Positions 8,958-17,516 of a DNA stretch of 64,000 nucleotides are shown here, piece after piece. The translations under genes and the position numbers were made by a program. The notes beneath the pieces are model-generated. The model did not search any database, was not told the DNA's origin, and saw nothing but the letters and a program-made list of their open reading frames with translations. Source of the stretch: Acidobacteriota bacterium (GTDB lineage: Bacteria; Acidobacteriota; JAAYUB01); the NCBI GenBank assembly GCA_018001935.1, contig JAGNHB010000029.1, positions 1-64,000 on the forward strand. The letters run 5' to 3'. Positions within the stretch are counted from its first letter, which is position 1. Each line of letters begins with the position of its first letter.

Positions 8958-10123
8958 CCCCCGTCCTGGACGCCCGCACCGCCACCCCCCGGTTCCCCGG
9001 CATCGGGCGCTACGTCGTGTCCCTGGCCGCCGCCATGGGTCGATTGGTGGGGGACGGGGCGGGGGCGGGCGCCGGGGTCCCGGCCCCTCGCCTCCTGGTG
9101 GACGGCGGGTCGGCCACGGTCTTGCCGGACGTTGGGCTGGAGCGGGTCCGGGTGGCGTCGGGACCCCGTTCGGTCTCCCAGCAGTGGGAGGTCCGCGGGG
9201 CTTTGCGGCGGTCGGGGGCGGGCCTGTTCCACGCCACCTGGTTCCTGACGCCCTGGTTCCCCGGCGTCCCCCTGCTGGCCGGCATCCACGATCTCATCCC
9301 CCTCGATTTCCCGGAGTATTTCCCCTTCCCGAAGCGGGCGCTGATCCGTATCGCCATCGCCATGGCCGTCCGGCGCGCCCACACCGTGCTGACCATCTCC
9401 GAGGCCTCCCGGCAGCGGCTGGCGCACCACTTCCCGGGGGCCGCCGGGAAGACGGTGTCCATCCCCCTGGCGGCGGCGCCGGAATTCGACCCGGCCGCGG
9501 AAGCGCGCGCCGGGGCCGTGAAGGAGGCACTGGGGATCGACCGGGAGTACGTGCTCTACGTGGGGAGCAACAAGCCGCACAAGAACCTGGCGCTCCTCTT
9601 CGACGGCTGGAAGGAGGCCCTCCGGCGGGACCCCGGGCTCGGCGGGCGGTTCGTTCTTGTGGTGACCGGGCGAATGGACCCGCGCTACCCCGGCGCCGAA
9701 ACGGACCCCGTGCGGCGGGAACTGGCGGGGAGGGTCGTCTTCACCGGTCCGGCCGCCGACGAGCTTCTGCCGGCGCTCTACGCCGGGGCGGCCGTGTTCG
9801 TGTTTCCCTCCCGCCAGGAGGGTTTCGGGCTTCCTGTGCTGGAAGCCATGGCCTGCGGGACGCCGGTGATCTGCGGGAATGCCTCCAGCCTCCCGGAGGT
9901 GGCGGCCGACGCGGCGCTCCTCGTCCCCGCCGACGAGCCGAGGGTGCTGGCGGAGGCCCTGCTCGCCCTCCTCGGGGACCCCGAACGCCGGGTGTCCATG
10001 CGCGCGCGCTCCCTGCGACAGGCCGCCCGCTTCTCCTGGGAGACGACGGCGCGCCGCACCCTCGAACTTTACCGGGCAATCCTCTCGGGGCGGCCCGGCC
10101 CCGGTCAGTGCGTCAGCAGGTAG
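8954..10123 (+). CDS. GT4-family glycosyltransferase
   Basis: 389 residues with a GT-B fold. The N-terminal half contains GIGRYVVSLAAAMGRL and HATWFLTPWF; the C-terminal half opens with VLYVGSNKPHKNL and carries the nucleotide-sugar signature EGFGLPVLEAMACGTPV (E-x7-E) followed by SLPEVAADAALLV. It probably adds a sugar to the lipid-linked acceptor started by the preceding gene, whose stop codon it overlaps by 4 nt, a sign of translational coupling. The 3' end overlaps the convergent secreted-protein gene by 19 nt. No membrane segment, so cytosolic or membrane-associated. Confidence 0.9.
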   Translation: MTPVLDARTATPRFPGIGRYVVSLAAAMGRLVGDGAGAGAGVPAPRLLVDGGSATVLPDVGLERVRVASGPRSVSQQWEVRGALRRSGAGLFHATWFLTPWFPGVPLLAGIHDLIPLDFPEYFPFPKRALIRIAIAMAVRRAHTVLTISEASRQRLAHHFPGAAGKTVSIPLAAAPEFDPAAEARAGAVKEALGIDREYVLYVGSNKPHKNLALLFDGWKEALRRDPGLGGRFVLVVTGRMDPRYPGAETDPVRRELAGRVVFTGPAADELLPALYAGAAVFVFPSRQEGFGLPVLEAMACGTPVICGNASSLPEVAADAALLVPADEPRVLAEALLALLGDPERRVSMRARSLRQAARFSWETTARRTLELYRAILSGRPGPGQCVSR

Positions 10124-11181
10124 ACCAGGTCGAGCGCGTCCACCACCCCGTCGCCGTTGGCGTCCCCCGTCTGCCCCGACGGGAGATTGGCACTGGCGGC
10201 GAGGAAGCGTGCCAGGTCGTTGTACTGGAGCGGGGAGGCCCCGGAGTTCCAGCGGTTGTAGAACACGTTCAGCAGGGGGAGGAACTCCTCGGTGGCTTTC
10301 ACGTTTCCGGCCTGGGACGGGTGGCTGTCGTCGGTGGGGTAGGCGGCGTAGTTGATGTCGACGGTTTGGAGGTGCTGGACCGCCCCGCTCCACCAGCGGT
10401 GGTGGTTCCCCGTGGACCAGCCGAGGTCGTTGGTGTCGGCGTTTCCGCCGTTGCTGGTGAGCACGTTGTAGAAGTCGAAGACGGCGACGTTGGGGTGCGC
10501 GTAGGACGACAGCCACTGGGTCATCATCCAGTTGTTGAAGGCGCGGGCGTTGGCGGCGCGTCCGTAATCGAAATCCCACTCGCTGGTCGCGTACGGCGGC
10601 GCCAGGATCACCACGAAGAGCTTGTCCAGCCGGGTGGCGAAGTAGGTCAGGAGGCGGTTGTAGACCGCCTTGAAGTTGCCGACGGTGAAGGCGTCCGAGA
10701 TCTCGGCGTCGGGCGGGTCGGAGGGATTGCCGTAGAGATTCGAGTTGGGGAAGCAGGACTTGAACAGGATGACCACGTTTTCCCCGCCCGGGTTGGCCCC
10801 CAGTCGGCTCCAGGAACCGAAGTCCCCGAAATTCTGCTCGTTCAGGGCGTACAGCCAGGCGAGGTAGGTGTCGCGGTTTTCCCAGAGAAACCACTCGGGC
10901 CAGTTGATGACGTCGGTCCGGTCGCCGATGGAGTCGGGCCCGGTCCCGTAGTTGGTGGCGCTGACGTAGTAGTTGTTGTCCCGCAGGGCGATCCCCAGGC
11001 CGCCGTTGTCGTCCGCCAGCCAGAATCCCCCGGTGGAGTGGTGGATGAACACCAGCCTCACGGGGCTCGCGGGTGGGTCGGTGCTGTCTCCCTGGGCGGC
11101 GGCGGTGCCGGTGAGGGCCGGCCCGGCCAGGAGGAGCGGGAGAAGAATCAGGAACGGAAACGGACGGGGTTTCGATTGCAT
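10105..11181 (-). CDS. Secreted SGNH-like protein with C-terminal dockerin-type segment
   Basis: 358 residues with a signal peptide (about 1-29, ending GTAAAQG). The body (VRLFIHHSTGG start, AVFDFYNVLTSN, DDSHPSQAGNVKA near the end) resembles SGNH/GDSL-type hydrolases, with DSHPS as the possible His-bearing block. The family assignment is tentative and catalytic residues were not confirmed. The C-terminus holds DANGDGVVDALDLVYLL, one EF-hand-like dockerin half-repeat, common at the ends of secreted Acidobacteria and Planctomycetes proteins. ATG at 11181 chosen because GAGGAGG lies 7 nt upstream; the frame is open a further 231 nt without support. Convergent with the GT4 gene. Confidence 0.8.
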   Translation of the reverse strand: MQSKPRPFPFLILLPLLLAGPALTGTAAAQGDSTDPPASPVRLVFIHHSTGGFWLADDNGGLGIALRDNNYYVSATNYGTGPDSIGDRTDVINWPEWFLWENRDTYLAWLYALNEQNFGDFGSWSRLGANPGGENVVILFKSCFPNSNLYGNPSDPPDAEISDAFTVGNFKAVYNRLLTYFATRLDKLFVVILAPPYATSEWDFDYGRAANARAFNNWMMTQWLSSYAHPNVAVFDFYNVLTSNGGNADTNDLGWSTGNHHRWWSGAVQHLQTVDINYAAYPTDDSHPSQAGNVKATEEFLPLLNVFYNRWNSGASPLQYNDLARFLAASANLPSGQTGDANGDGVVDALDLVYLLTH

Positions 11182-11493
11182 CGCCGACCTCCTCGCCAGA
11201 GTTTCAACGGGCCGCCTGCAAGTGCGGTTCGGTACCGGGAAAAGTAACGACTTTATTATAGCGCAAACCGCCCGATTTCGATCCGCAAATCTCGCCGATC
11301 CCGGTTCGCGGCTAACCCGGCCGCCCACGCCGGCGGGGTCGTGCCCGATCGGCGGTGACGTCCCTGCGCGGCCCGGCGTTGTACCCTCCGCTTCCGCCGG
11401 GCGGAGGAACACCGAACGGGGCGAGTCCTTGCCTGGCCCGGAGGCCGTTCAGGATGTCAGGGAGTCAGGGGGTCACGGCGGCCCGCGCCGTGA
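11182..11493. other. Gap with probable minus-strand -10 element
   Basis: 312 bp between two minus-strand genes. It contains TATAAT on the minus strand (plus coordinates 11255-11260), 74 nt before the secreted-protein start, within a small AT-rich patch. No convincing -35 is present at 16-18 bp. The rest is GC-rich with no gene or strong hairpin recognised. Confidence 0.4.
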
Positions 11494-12594
11494 TCAACCC
11501 CGTGGGAGCCATTCCATGACGGCCCGGAGGACCCTCTCCGCCGGGATGTCGAGGATGCAGGCCAGGGGGCGGGGCTGGGGGCACTGCTTGCCGGGGCAGG
11601 GGTTGCAGGGGAGGTCGAGGCTGATCACCGCGTGGCCCTCCCCCCAGGGGTGCCAGAGGTCGCGGTTGGACGACCCGAAGATCACGCAGACGGGCCGGCC
11701 GAGGGCGGCGGCCATGTGGGCGGGGCCGCTGTCGCAGCCGAGGAAGAGGGACGCGCGCTCCATCAGGGCGGCCAGTTCGGGCAGGGAAATGTCGTCGAAG
11801 ACGGGGAGGTCCTCGCCTGCTGCCCGGGCGACCTCCCGGGCGATCCCCGCCTCGTGGCGTGCGCAGGTCAGCAGGATCCGGCAGGGTCGATCCCGGTGCA
11901 GGCCCCGGACGACCTCCCCGAAGCGCTCGGGCGGCCACTGCTTGGACGCGAGCGTGGCGGTGGGCTGAACGAGGACGAGGGGCCCGTCGCCGATCCCCGC
12001 CGCCGACAGCCGGTCCGCTGCGGACCGCCGCGCCGGTTCGGGGACGTGGAGTTCCGTCGGGGGGAGGGGGGAGGGGAGTTCCACGCCCAGGCCCCGGAGC
12101 AGCCCCGCGAGGAACTGGACGTTGTGGAGCTTTTCCCCGGGGAAGTAGCGGGCGGGGTTCCCCACGAGGTGGGTGTAGCAGTGGGGCAGGTGGTACTGCC
12201 CGAAGCCCGCACGGACAGGGGCTCCCGTCAGCCGCATGATGACCCGGCTGGTCATGCTCCCGCTGAAGTCCAGGACGGCGTCGAAATGGGCCTCCCGCAG
12301 ACCGTGGCCGAGGGACTTCCGGAGGCGCCGGTGGCGGAAGTAGCGGCGCCCGTCCCAGGGGATGGGCCAGGTCCGGTGGACGAGCGGGTTGCCCTCGAAA
12401 ACGGCGCGGAAGCGGTCTTCCACCGCCACGTCCACCCGCAGGCGGGGGTGGCGCGCCTTGAGGATCTTCAGGCAGGGGGTGGTCAGGACGCAATCCCCCA
12501 GGGAGCGGAGCTTGACGAGGAGCACCCGGTCGAGGTCCTCGAAGGGGACGCGGGGCGGGTCCCGGCGATCGGCGCGCGAACTCCAGCGCCGCAT
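11494..12594 (-). CDS. Glycosyltransferase family 9 (heptosyltransferase-like)
   Basis: 366 residues. VLLVKLRSLGDCVLTTPCLK is the N-terminal GT9 signature. The C-terminal donor site appears as FLGCDSGPAHMAAALGRPV followed by VIFGSS, as in WaaC/WaaF/WaaQ. The role is transfer of heptose or a related sugar to lipopolysaccharide core or another envelope glycan in the cytoplasm. Cys pairs near the end (NPCPGKQCPQ) are typical of GT9 tails. ATG at 12594 follows GGGAGGAG at 7 nt. A family B repeat lies upstream. It stands alone on its strand but beside the plus-strand polysaccharide operon. Confidence 0.88.
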   Translation of the reverse strand: MRRWSSRADRRDPPRVPFEDLDRVLLVKLRSLGDCVLTTPCLKILKARHPRLRVDVAVEDRFRAVFEGNPLVHRTWPIPWDGRRYFRHRRLRKSLGHGLREAHFDAVLDFSGSMTSRVIMRLTGAPVRAGFGQYHLPHCYTHLVGNPARYFPGEKLHNVQFLAGLLRGLGVELPSPLPPTELHVPEPARRSAADRLSAAGIGDGPLVLVQPTATLASKQWPPERFGEVVRGLHRDRPCRILLTCARHEAGIAREVARAAGEDLPVFDDISLPELAALMERASLFLGCDSGPAHMAAALGRPVCVIFGSSNRDLWHPWGEGHAVISLDLPCNPCPGKQCPQPRPLACILDIPAERVLRAVMEWLPRG

Positions 12595-12640
12595 GTCAGG
12601 CTCCTCCCGTCCAGGGTGAAGTATCGTTCAAGGCGACTTC

Positions 12641-12734
12641 CCCGCGAAAAGTACCACCGCCCTCAGGGCGCTGGCTCGATCAAAGGCGCAACATAACGTT
12701 TCCGTTCCATTTCCGGGTTTTCAAGAACCCGTCA
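12641..12734. repeat. Short inverted-end intergenic element (family B), copy 2
   Basis: Ends CCGCGAAAAGTACCACCGCC and GGGTTTTCAAGAACCCGTCA, interior CAGGGCGCTGGCTCGATCAA. It matches the copy at 1072-1167 along its length with diverged bases. It is upstream of the GT9 gene and downstream of the PDZ gene. Confidence 0.6.
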
Positions 12735-12879
12735 GCGGGGACCCTGGCTTCCCGCCGCCCGGAAGGACGCCACAGTATAACCGAAGCCCCGCCCCGGGGG
12801 AAGGCACTTCGTTCTCCGGCCCAATTCCGGTTTTGCGTTCTTGTGTTTGAAATGGTCCTGTTTCCCGGCGGCGGGAGGG

Positions 12880-14313
12880 TCAGCGGGGGGCGGCGTGGAC
12901 GTTCAGCTGGGCGCCGGCGCGGGAGACGAGCAGGGTGAGCGGTTCGCCCCGCCGGGCGGCGGCCACGATCCGCGACACGTCCTGCGGGCCCTGGATGAGG
13001 TTCCCGTCGATCTCCAGGAGGAGGTCGCCGGGCCGGATTCCCGCCTGTTCGGCGGGGGAGTTGGGCAGGACAAAGGACACCCGGGCGCCGGGGCTGTCCC
13101 CGGCCTTCGGGGCGCTCATGAAGATCCCGATGGAGGGTTTGCCCGACGGCCGCGCCTTGAAGCGGACGGACGAGGCGGGGGTCACGGCCGCCCCCTCGCT
13201 CCGGGCCGCCGGCTCCGAGGGCAGCAGGAAGGGGGTGGACGGGGCGTCGACGGCCGGGACCCGGGCGAGGGCCGTTTCCAGGTGCAGGGACTTCCCGCCG
13301 CGGACGGCCTCGAGCTTGACCGGGGTGTCGGGGGACATCCCCTGGATGACCTGGATGAACTCGCGGGTGGAGGACACCCGGTCCGAGTTGATCCGGAGGA
13401 TGATGTCTCCCGGGACCATCCCGGCGGCCTGGGCCGGGGACCCCTCGGTGACCCCTTTCACGAGGACGCCCTGACCCGCCTTGCGGGGGAGGATGTCCTC
13501 GACGAAGACGCCGAGGTACCCCGACTGGATGTTCCCCCGGACCTGCAGCAACTTCCGGACACTGCGCTCCACCTGGGACCGGCGGATCATCGGCCACTCG
13601 GAAGGCGGGGCCATGGGGTTGGGCTGAGGCCGGCAGAAACCCCGGAACCCCCCGGAACTGTCGAACACCGGGAGCATCAGCGGGGGTGTGCCCTGGTCGG
13701 ACAGCGCTTCCCAGTGAATCAACCCGTGAGACTCGTCGTCACGGGCCCGGCAGATCCGGAAGGTGTTCTCGCCCGGGACACAGACCCACCGGGTGTCGGA
13801 CCCCTGGTCCGCCGGCGCCATCCGGACCGCGATCCCCGTCGGCGGGTAGGCTGGTTGCGGCTGGGCGGGCTCGGCCGTCATCAACCCGATCCGCTCGTCG
13901 ATGCCGATGGGGACGTAGGGGACCTCGGATTCGGGGAGCAGGACCCGGACGTCGACGTTCTTCCCCGAAAATTCGCGCCAGAGCCACGACAGGCCGATGA
14001 CCACCACCCGCCGGGGCGCGTCGAGCAGGACGCCCGGGAGCACCGCCTCGCGCCGGACGAAGAAGGACTCCGAGTTGTCGAGGATGGAGTTCTCGAGGCG
14101 GAAGGGGTGGTTGCAGGCCGCTCCGCCCGCGGGGCACGGTTGGCGGAAATCGGCGACGGTGCGGATCAGGCGGACCGGGACCACCGGAAAGACGGTCTCT
14201 TCAGCGGGGCCGGCGACGGCTGCCCCGAAGACGGACAGGGCGACGAGGGCGGCGGGGAAAAACCCCGCCCTCCGCGGGCCGCGCCGGCAGGTCTTCAGAA
14301 GGAGGGAAAACAT
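12880..14313 (-). CDS. Exported two-PDZ protein, probable catalytically inactive HtrA homologue
   Basis: 477 residues: N-terminal signal (about 1-35), a region of about 200 residues laid out like an HtrA protease domain, then PDZ1 (about 263-345, GYLGVFVEDI...GDIILRINSD) and PDZ2 (about 395-470, GDLLLEIDGNLI). HtrA enzymes need GNSGGP around the catalytic Ser. The aligned place reads GTPPLMLPVFDSSGGFRGF and no TNxHV-type His motif is seen, so the triad appears lost; this is inference from reading, not a structure alignment. It starts 1 nt after the anti-sigma stop codon, giving the order sigma, anti-sigma, PDZ protein, like algU-mucA-mucD. A sensing or scaffold role in envelope stress is therefore more likely than proteolysis. 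Confidence 0.8.
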   Translation of the reverse strand: MFSLLLKTCRRGPRRAGFFPAALVALSVFGAAVAGPAEETVFPVVPVRLIRTVADFRQPCPAGGAACNHPFRLENSILDNSESFFVRREAVLPGVLLDAPRRVVVIGLSWLWREFSGKNVDVRVLLPESEVPYVPIGIDERIGLMTAEPAQPQPAYPPTGIAVRMAPADQGSDTRWVCVPGENTFRICRARDDESHGLIHWEALSDQGTPPLMLPVFDSSGGFRGFCRPQPNPMAPPSEWPMIRRSQVERSVRKLLQVRGNIQSGYLGVFVEDILPRKAGQGVLVKGVTEGSPAQAAGMVPGDIILRINSDRVSSTREFIQVIQGMSPDTPVKLEAVRGGKSLHLETALARVPAVDAPSTPFLLPSEPAARSEGAAVTPASSVRFKARPSGKPSIGIFMSAPKAGDSPGARVSFVLPNSPAEQAGIRPGDLLLEIDGNLIQGPQDVSRIVAAARRGEPLTLLVSRAGAQLNVHAAPR

Positions 14314-14314
14314 G

Positions 14315-14941
14315 TCAGTAACTCACTTCCCGGATGTACTGGGCCTCCAGCTCGCGGAGGTTCTGAATGCGGTAGGAGGCCGGCATCTCGATCACGATGG
14401 TGTCGCCCGAGTCCACGTTGTGCGACAGGAGCCGAACCTGGTCCTTGGCGGGCTTGCGGGTCACGGTGGCGGGCAGGGGGATCTCCACGGGACGGGTCTC
14501 GGCCAGGACGTTGTCCACCGGGCGGAGCGGGGCGGGCGGGGTGACCGGGCGGAAGACGTGGGTCGGCGGGGCAGGGGACGCCGCCGCCGAGGGGGAGAGG
14601 GGCGCCGGCCCCGTGGACCGGGTCCCCACGAGCACGGTGAGGAGGATGACCAGGACCGCGGAGGCGGCGATGGCCGCGTACTTCACCCAGGTCGTCCCCC
14701 GGCGGGGCGCGCGGGTTTCGGGAGCGGCGGCCAGTCGGAACCGGAGTTCGTCCTCGAAGCCGGCGGGCGCCTCCACCGCGGGGAGTTGCCCGATGGCCCG
14801 GGAAAGGGCGGCCTCCTCCCGGGCGAAGCGGGCGCACCCGGGGCAGTGCCGGAGGTGGTCGCGGACCTCGGGCCGGGCGAGGATTTCGTCCCGGAATTCG
14901 GGGGTGCAGGCGATCCATCGCTGAAGTGCTCGGCAGTTCAT
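14315..14941 (-). CDS. Zinc-finger (ZAS-type) transmembrane anti-sigma factor
   Basis: 208 residues. The N-terminal cytosolic domain carries HLRHCPGC, the H-x3-C-x2-C zinc motif of ZAS anti-sigma factors, with an earlier Cys near the N-terminus. A single membrane helix (about 88-106, YAAIAASAVLVILLTVLVG) is followed by a Pro/Ala-rich periplasmic tail with QNLRELEAQYIREVSY at the end. It should hold the co-encoded ECF sigma factor inactive at the membrane. Its ATG overlaps the sigma stop codon (ATGA), so the two are translationally coupled. Confidence 0.9.
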   Translation of the reverse strand: MNCRALQRWIACTPEFRDEILARPEVRDHLRHCPGCARFAREEAALSRAIGQLPAVEAPAGFEDELRFRLAAAPETRAPRRGTTWVKYAAIAASAVLVILLTVLVGTRSTGPAPLSPSAAASPAPPTHVFRPVTPPAPLRPVDNVLAETRPVEIPLPATVTRKPAKDQVRLLSHNVDSGDTIVIEMPASYRIQNLRELEAQYIREVSY

Positions 14942-15585
14942 ACAGCCTCACCTCCGCGGAAGTAAGGAAGGAGCCGCTCCTTCAGGTAACCCCTGGCGCG
15001 GAAAAGCTTGGACTTGAGGGTCCCCACCTTGATGCCCGTCACCTTGCAGATCTCCTCCAGGGGCATGTGGGCAATCTCCTTGAGGATGAATATCTGTTTC
15101 TGCTGGGGATCGAGGGAGTCGATGGCGGCGCCCAGGCGGCGGGCGGTCTCCCCGCCGAGAAGGGCTTCCTCGGGGTTCCCGGAGGCCTCGGCCTCGACGA
15201 TGCGGTTCCGGGAATCCTCCTCCCCGTCCCGGAGCGTCTCCGACTCGAGCACCAGGGCGGGGCGGCGCTTGCGCCTGCGCATTTCGTCGATGGCCGTGTT
15301 GGTGGCGATCTTGTAGATCCAGGTCGAGAATTTGAGGTTGCCGTCGTAACGTTCCATGTTCCGATAAACCTTCAGAAAGACGTCCTGCGACAGGTCCACC
15401 GCGAGGTCGTAGTTGCCCAGGAGTCGGTAGAGGTAGTTCACCATCGGGTTCTTGTACCGGGAGACGATCTCGTAGAAAGCGTCTTCCGACCCGTTCCGGG
15501 CCTTGAGCATGAGGGCGTTGTCTTCGAGCGCCCCGTTCCGCGTTGGCGTCGCCTGTTGATCCAATCGTTTCAATCCTGTTCTCAT
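14938..15585 (-). CDS. ECF RNA polymerase sigma factor (RpoE-like)
   Basis: 215 residues. Region 2 contains FYEIVSRYKNPMVNYLYRLL and DLSQDVFLKVYRNMERYD, then FSTWIYKIATNTAIDEMRRR. Region 4 contains LDPQQKQIFILKEIAHMPLE and GIKVGTLKSKLFRARGYLKE, the helix-turn-helix for the -35 element. It directs core RNA polymerase to its own regulon, probably envelope stress given the downstream anti-sigma and HtrA-like genes. First gene of the operon; a weak GGAG lies 5-8 nt upstream of the ATG. Confidence 0.95.
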   Translation of the reverse strand: MRTGLKRLDQQATPTRNGALEDNALMLKARNGSEDAFYEIVSRYKNPMVNYLYRLLGNYDLAVDLSQDVFLKVYRNMERYDGNLKFSTWIYKIATNTAIDEMRRRKRRPALVLESETLRDGEEDSRNRIVEAEASGNPEEALLGGETARRLGAAIDSLDPQQKQIFILKEIAHMPLEEICKVTGIKVGTLKSKLFRARGYLKERLLPYFRGGEAV

Positions 15586-15657
15586 GGCTCCATTTCCGTT
15601 TCCCCCGCGGTGGCCTTCCCGTTTGCCTACTACGACGAACAGGGGAAGCGGTTCCCG

Positions 15658-17448
15658 TCAATCGGCAATTTCCAGCCAGCTGAACCAGAGGGGATGGCGG
15701 CGCTTGTACCAGAGCAGGACGTCCCGCAGCCGCGCCTGGTTGGGGAGGGAGATCACCTCGGGGGGGATCTTGTCGAAGTGGATGCGAATGTTCTCGTCGC
15801 CCAGGAATTCCAGGGCCTCGGCACAGAGCGTCTGGAGTTCGTTCCGGATCCGCCCGGAATCGGAGATGCGGACGGCGCGGGACTGGTAGTCCTCCCCCGC
15901 CAGGAACCGGATCAGCAGCGGGTTGAAGACCAGCCGGCTCTGGTCGAAGGTCTCCATCAGGCGCAGGGTGAAGGTGATCCGCTTGTCGCCCCGGGGGGCG
16001 GCCAGCCGCACGGTGACCCGCAGGATGCCGGGAGCGACGCATTCCACGCCGGGGGCGCCCGAGTAGGGGTCCGGGCACATGTAACCGCTGACCGCCAGAA
16101 CGTCCCAGGCCTTTTCCGGGAAGAAGTCGTCCGCCTGGATGGTGAACTTGTGGAGCGGCAACCCGGCATCGGCGGCGTCCCGGATCATCCGGGTGTAATT
16201 GGCCGCGGCGTCGTCGGTCACAGGGTTGCCGACCACTTTCTCGAGCTTCTGCTTGAAGTCCGCGACGTCGGGGTTGAGTCCCATCACGAACTGCTCCCGG
16301 TGATGGGGCAGGTCGAACCGGGAGGAGAAAATGGCCAGCGAGGCCTCCAGGCCCAGCATGGGCGCCAGAGAGGCGGCCTGCATGGCTTCCGCCGAGGCGG
16401 CGTAACCGTCGCAGAGGAACACGTGGGGGTTCCCGTCGTCGTCTTTCCAGTCGCCGATCAGGTAGGTGGGGGCGTAAGTCCCGGACTCGGTGAAGGCCGC
16501 CATCCCCGTCGGCAGGACCCAACCGTCGTCGATCACGTGGACGCCGAGCGCCTGCCACTCTTTCCAGAGGTCGCCGATCCGCGGCTCCCGGCTCTTCCCC
16601 CGGAGGGTCCAGACGTGGACGTTCCCGCTGGCCAGGCCGGGGTAGGTCATCCGGAGGGCCTTGAGCACCAGTTCCCGCGGGGTCCGGAAGTTGAGGAGAA
16701 TGGCCTGGTCGGAAGCGTTCTGCACCACCTTCCGCGGCAGGAAGAGGTTCCCCATGTACCCTTCGTAGGGTTTCGTGATGCGCAGCGGCTGGTTGAAGAC
16801 GTGGAGGACGGTCAGCGGGCCAGCGGGGGCTCCCTTGGCGAAGAGCGAGGTGTTCTCGAGGGTGTCGATGGCCGTTCCCCAGACGGTGATGCCCGCCTGC
16901 TTGATCTCCCCGTAGAAATCCTCCCAGGTGTAGCTGTCGTGGTTGAGGAGCCGGAGGACGCGTTTGTCGAGCCAGCGGGCGACGGACGGCCGGGCGTAGA
17001 CCCGGCCGAAGCCGAGCTGCGGGTTGGAGCCCATCTCCGGGGTCTCGCCGCCCTTGGGCATCAGCCCCTCCCCGAGGCAGACCATGATGGCGTGGTTTTC
17101 GGGGAGCTGCCTCGAAAGGTACCAGAGGCTCTCGCTCATGGCGTAGGCGGAAATGGCGTCGGCGTCCTTCTTGACCTGGTTGAGACCGGCCTTGTCGAGG
17201 TCGCGCCCCTCGCCGTATCGCCCGAAGAGCTTGGTCCCGAGGGCGGTGACGGCGCCGGTCACGGCGAAGAGCCGCTCCATGTTCCCGTCGAGAAACGAGA
17301 TCTCCTTGGTGAACTCCTTGGCCGGCTTGCCGCGGATCCACTGGATGTCCAGGTCTTCCAGCCACAGGTGGAAGCGGCCGAGGATGGGCCGGGTGTCGAA
17401 GGCCCACTGGGCGATGGTGTCCTTTTGGTCCTGGATGGATTCGATCAT
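15658..17448 (-). CDS. Large conserved-looking protein of unknown function
   Basis: 596 residues, soluble, with no signal peptide or membrane segment. I do not recognise the family. It is rich in aromatic residues and reads as one compact globular protein, for example GFGRVYARPSVARWLDKRVL, YEGYMGNLFLPRKVVQ, VFLCDGYAASAEAMQAASLA and RRHPLWFSWLEIAD at the C-terminus. Codon use matches its neighbours and the frame is uninterrupted. GGAGGAG sits 3 nt upstream of the ATG. It follows the DUF948-like gene after a terminator and precedes the ECF operon by about 70 nt, so co-transcription with the sigma operon is possible. Confidence 0.8.
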   Translation of the reverse strand: MIESIQDQKDTIAQWAFDTRPILGRFHLWLEDLDIQWIRGKPAKEFTKEISFLDGNMERLFAVTGAVTALGTKLFGRYGEGRDLDKAGLNQVKKDADAISAYAMSESLWYLSRQLPENHAIMVCLGEGLMPKGGETPEMGSNPQLGFGRVYARPSVARWLDKRVLRLLNHDSYTWEDFYGEIKQAGITVWGTAIDTLENTSLFAKGAPAGPLTVLHVFNQPLRITKPYEGYMGNLFLPRKVVQNASDQAILLNFRTPRELVLKALRMTYPGLASGNVHVWTLRGKSREPRIGDLWKEWQALGVHVIDDGWVLPTGMAAFTESGTYAPTYLIGDWKDDDGNPHVFLCDGYAASAEAMQAASLAPMLGLEASLAIFSSRFDLPHHREQFVMGLNPDVADFKQKLEKVVGNPVTDDAAANYTRMIRDAADAGLPLHKFTIQADDFFPEKAWDVLAVSGYMCPDPYSGAPGVECVAPGILRVTVRLAAPRGDKRITFTLRLMETFDQSRLVFNPLLIRFLAGEDYQSRAVRISDSGRIRNELQTLCAEALEFLGDENIRIHFDKIPPEVISLPNQARLRDVLLWYKRRHPLWFSWLEIAD

Positions 17449-17459
17449 GGCTCCTCCAT

Positions 17460-17482
17460 AAAAAAACAGCCCCGGGGGGGGC
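17460..17482 (-). terminator. Intrinsic terminator after the DUF948-like gene
   Basis: On the minus strand a GCCCC/GGGGC stem (5 bp, C4 loop) is followed by TG and seven T residues, between the DUF948-like stop codon and the next minus-strand gene. Confidence 0.65.
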
Positions 17483-17516
17483 CGTCGAACGCGGATGACC
17501 GGGTTTTAACGGTCCG

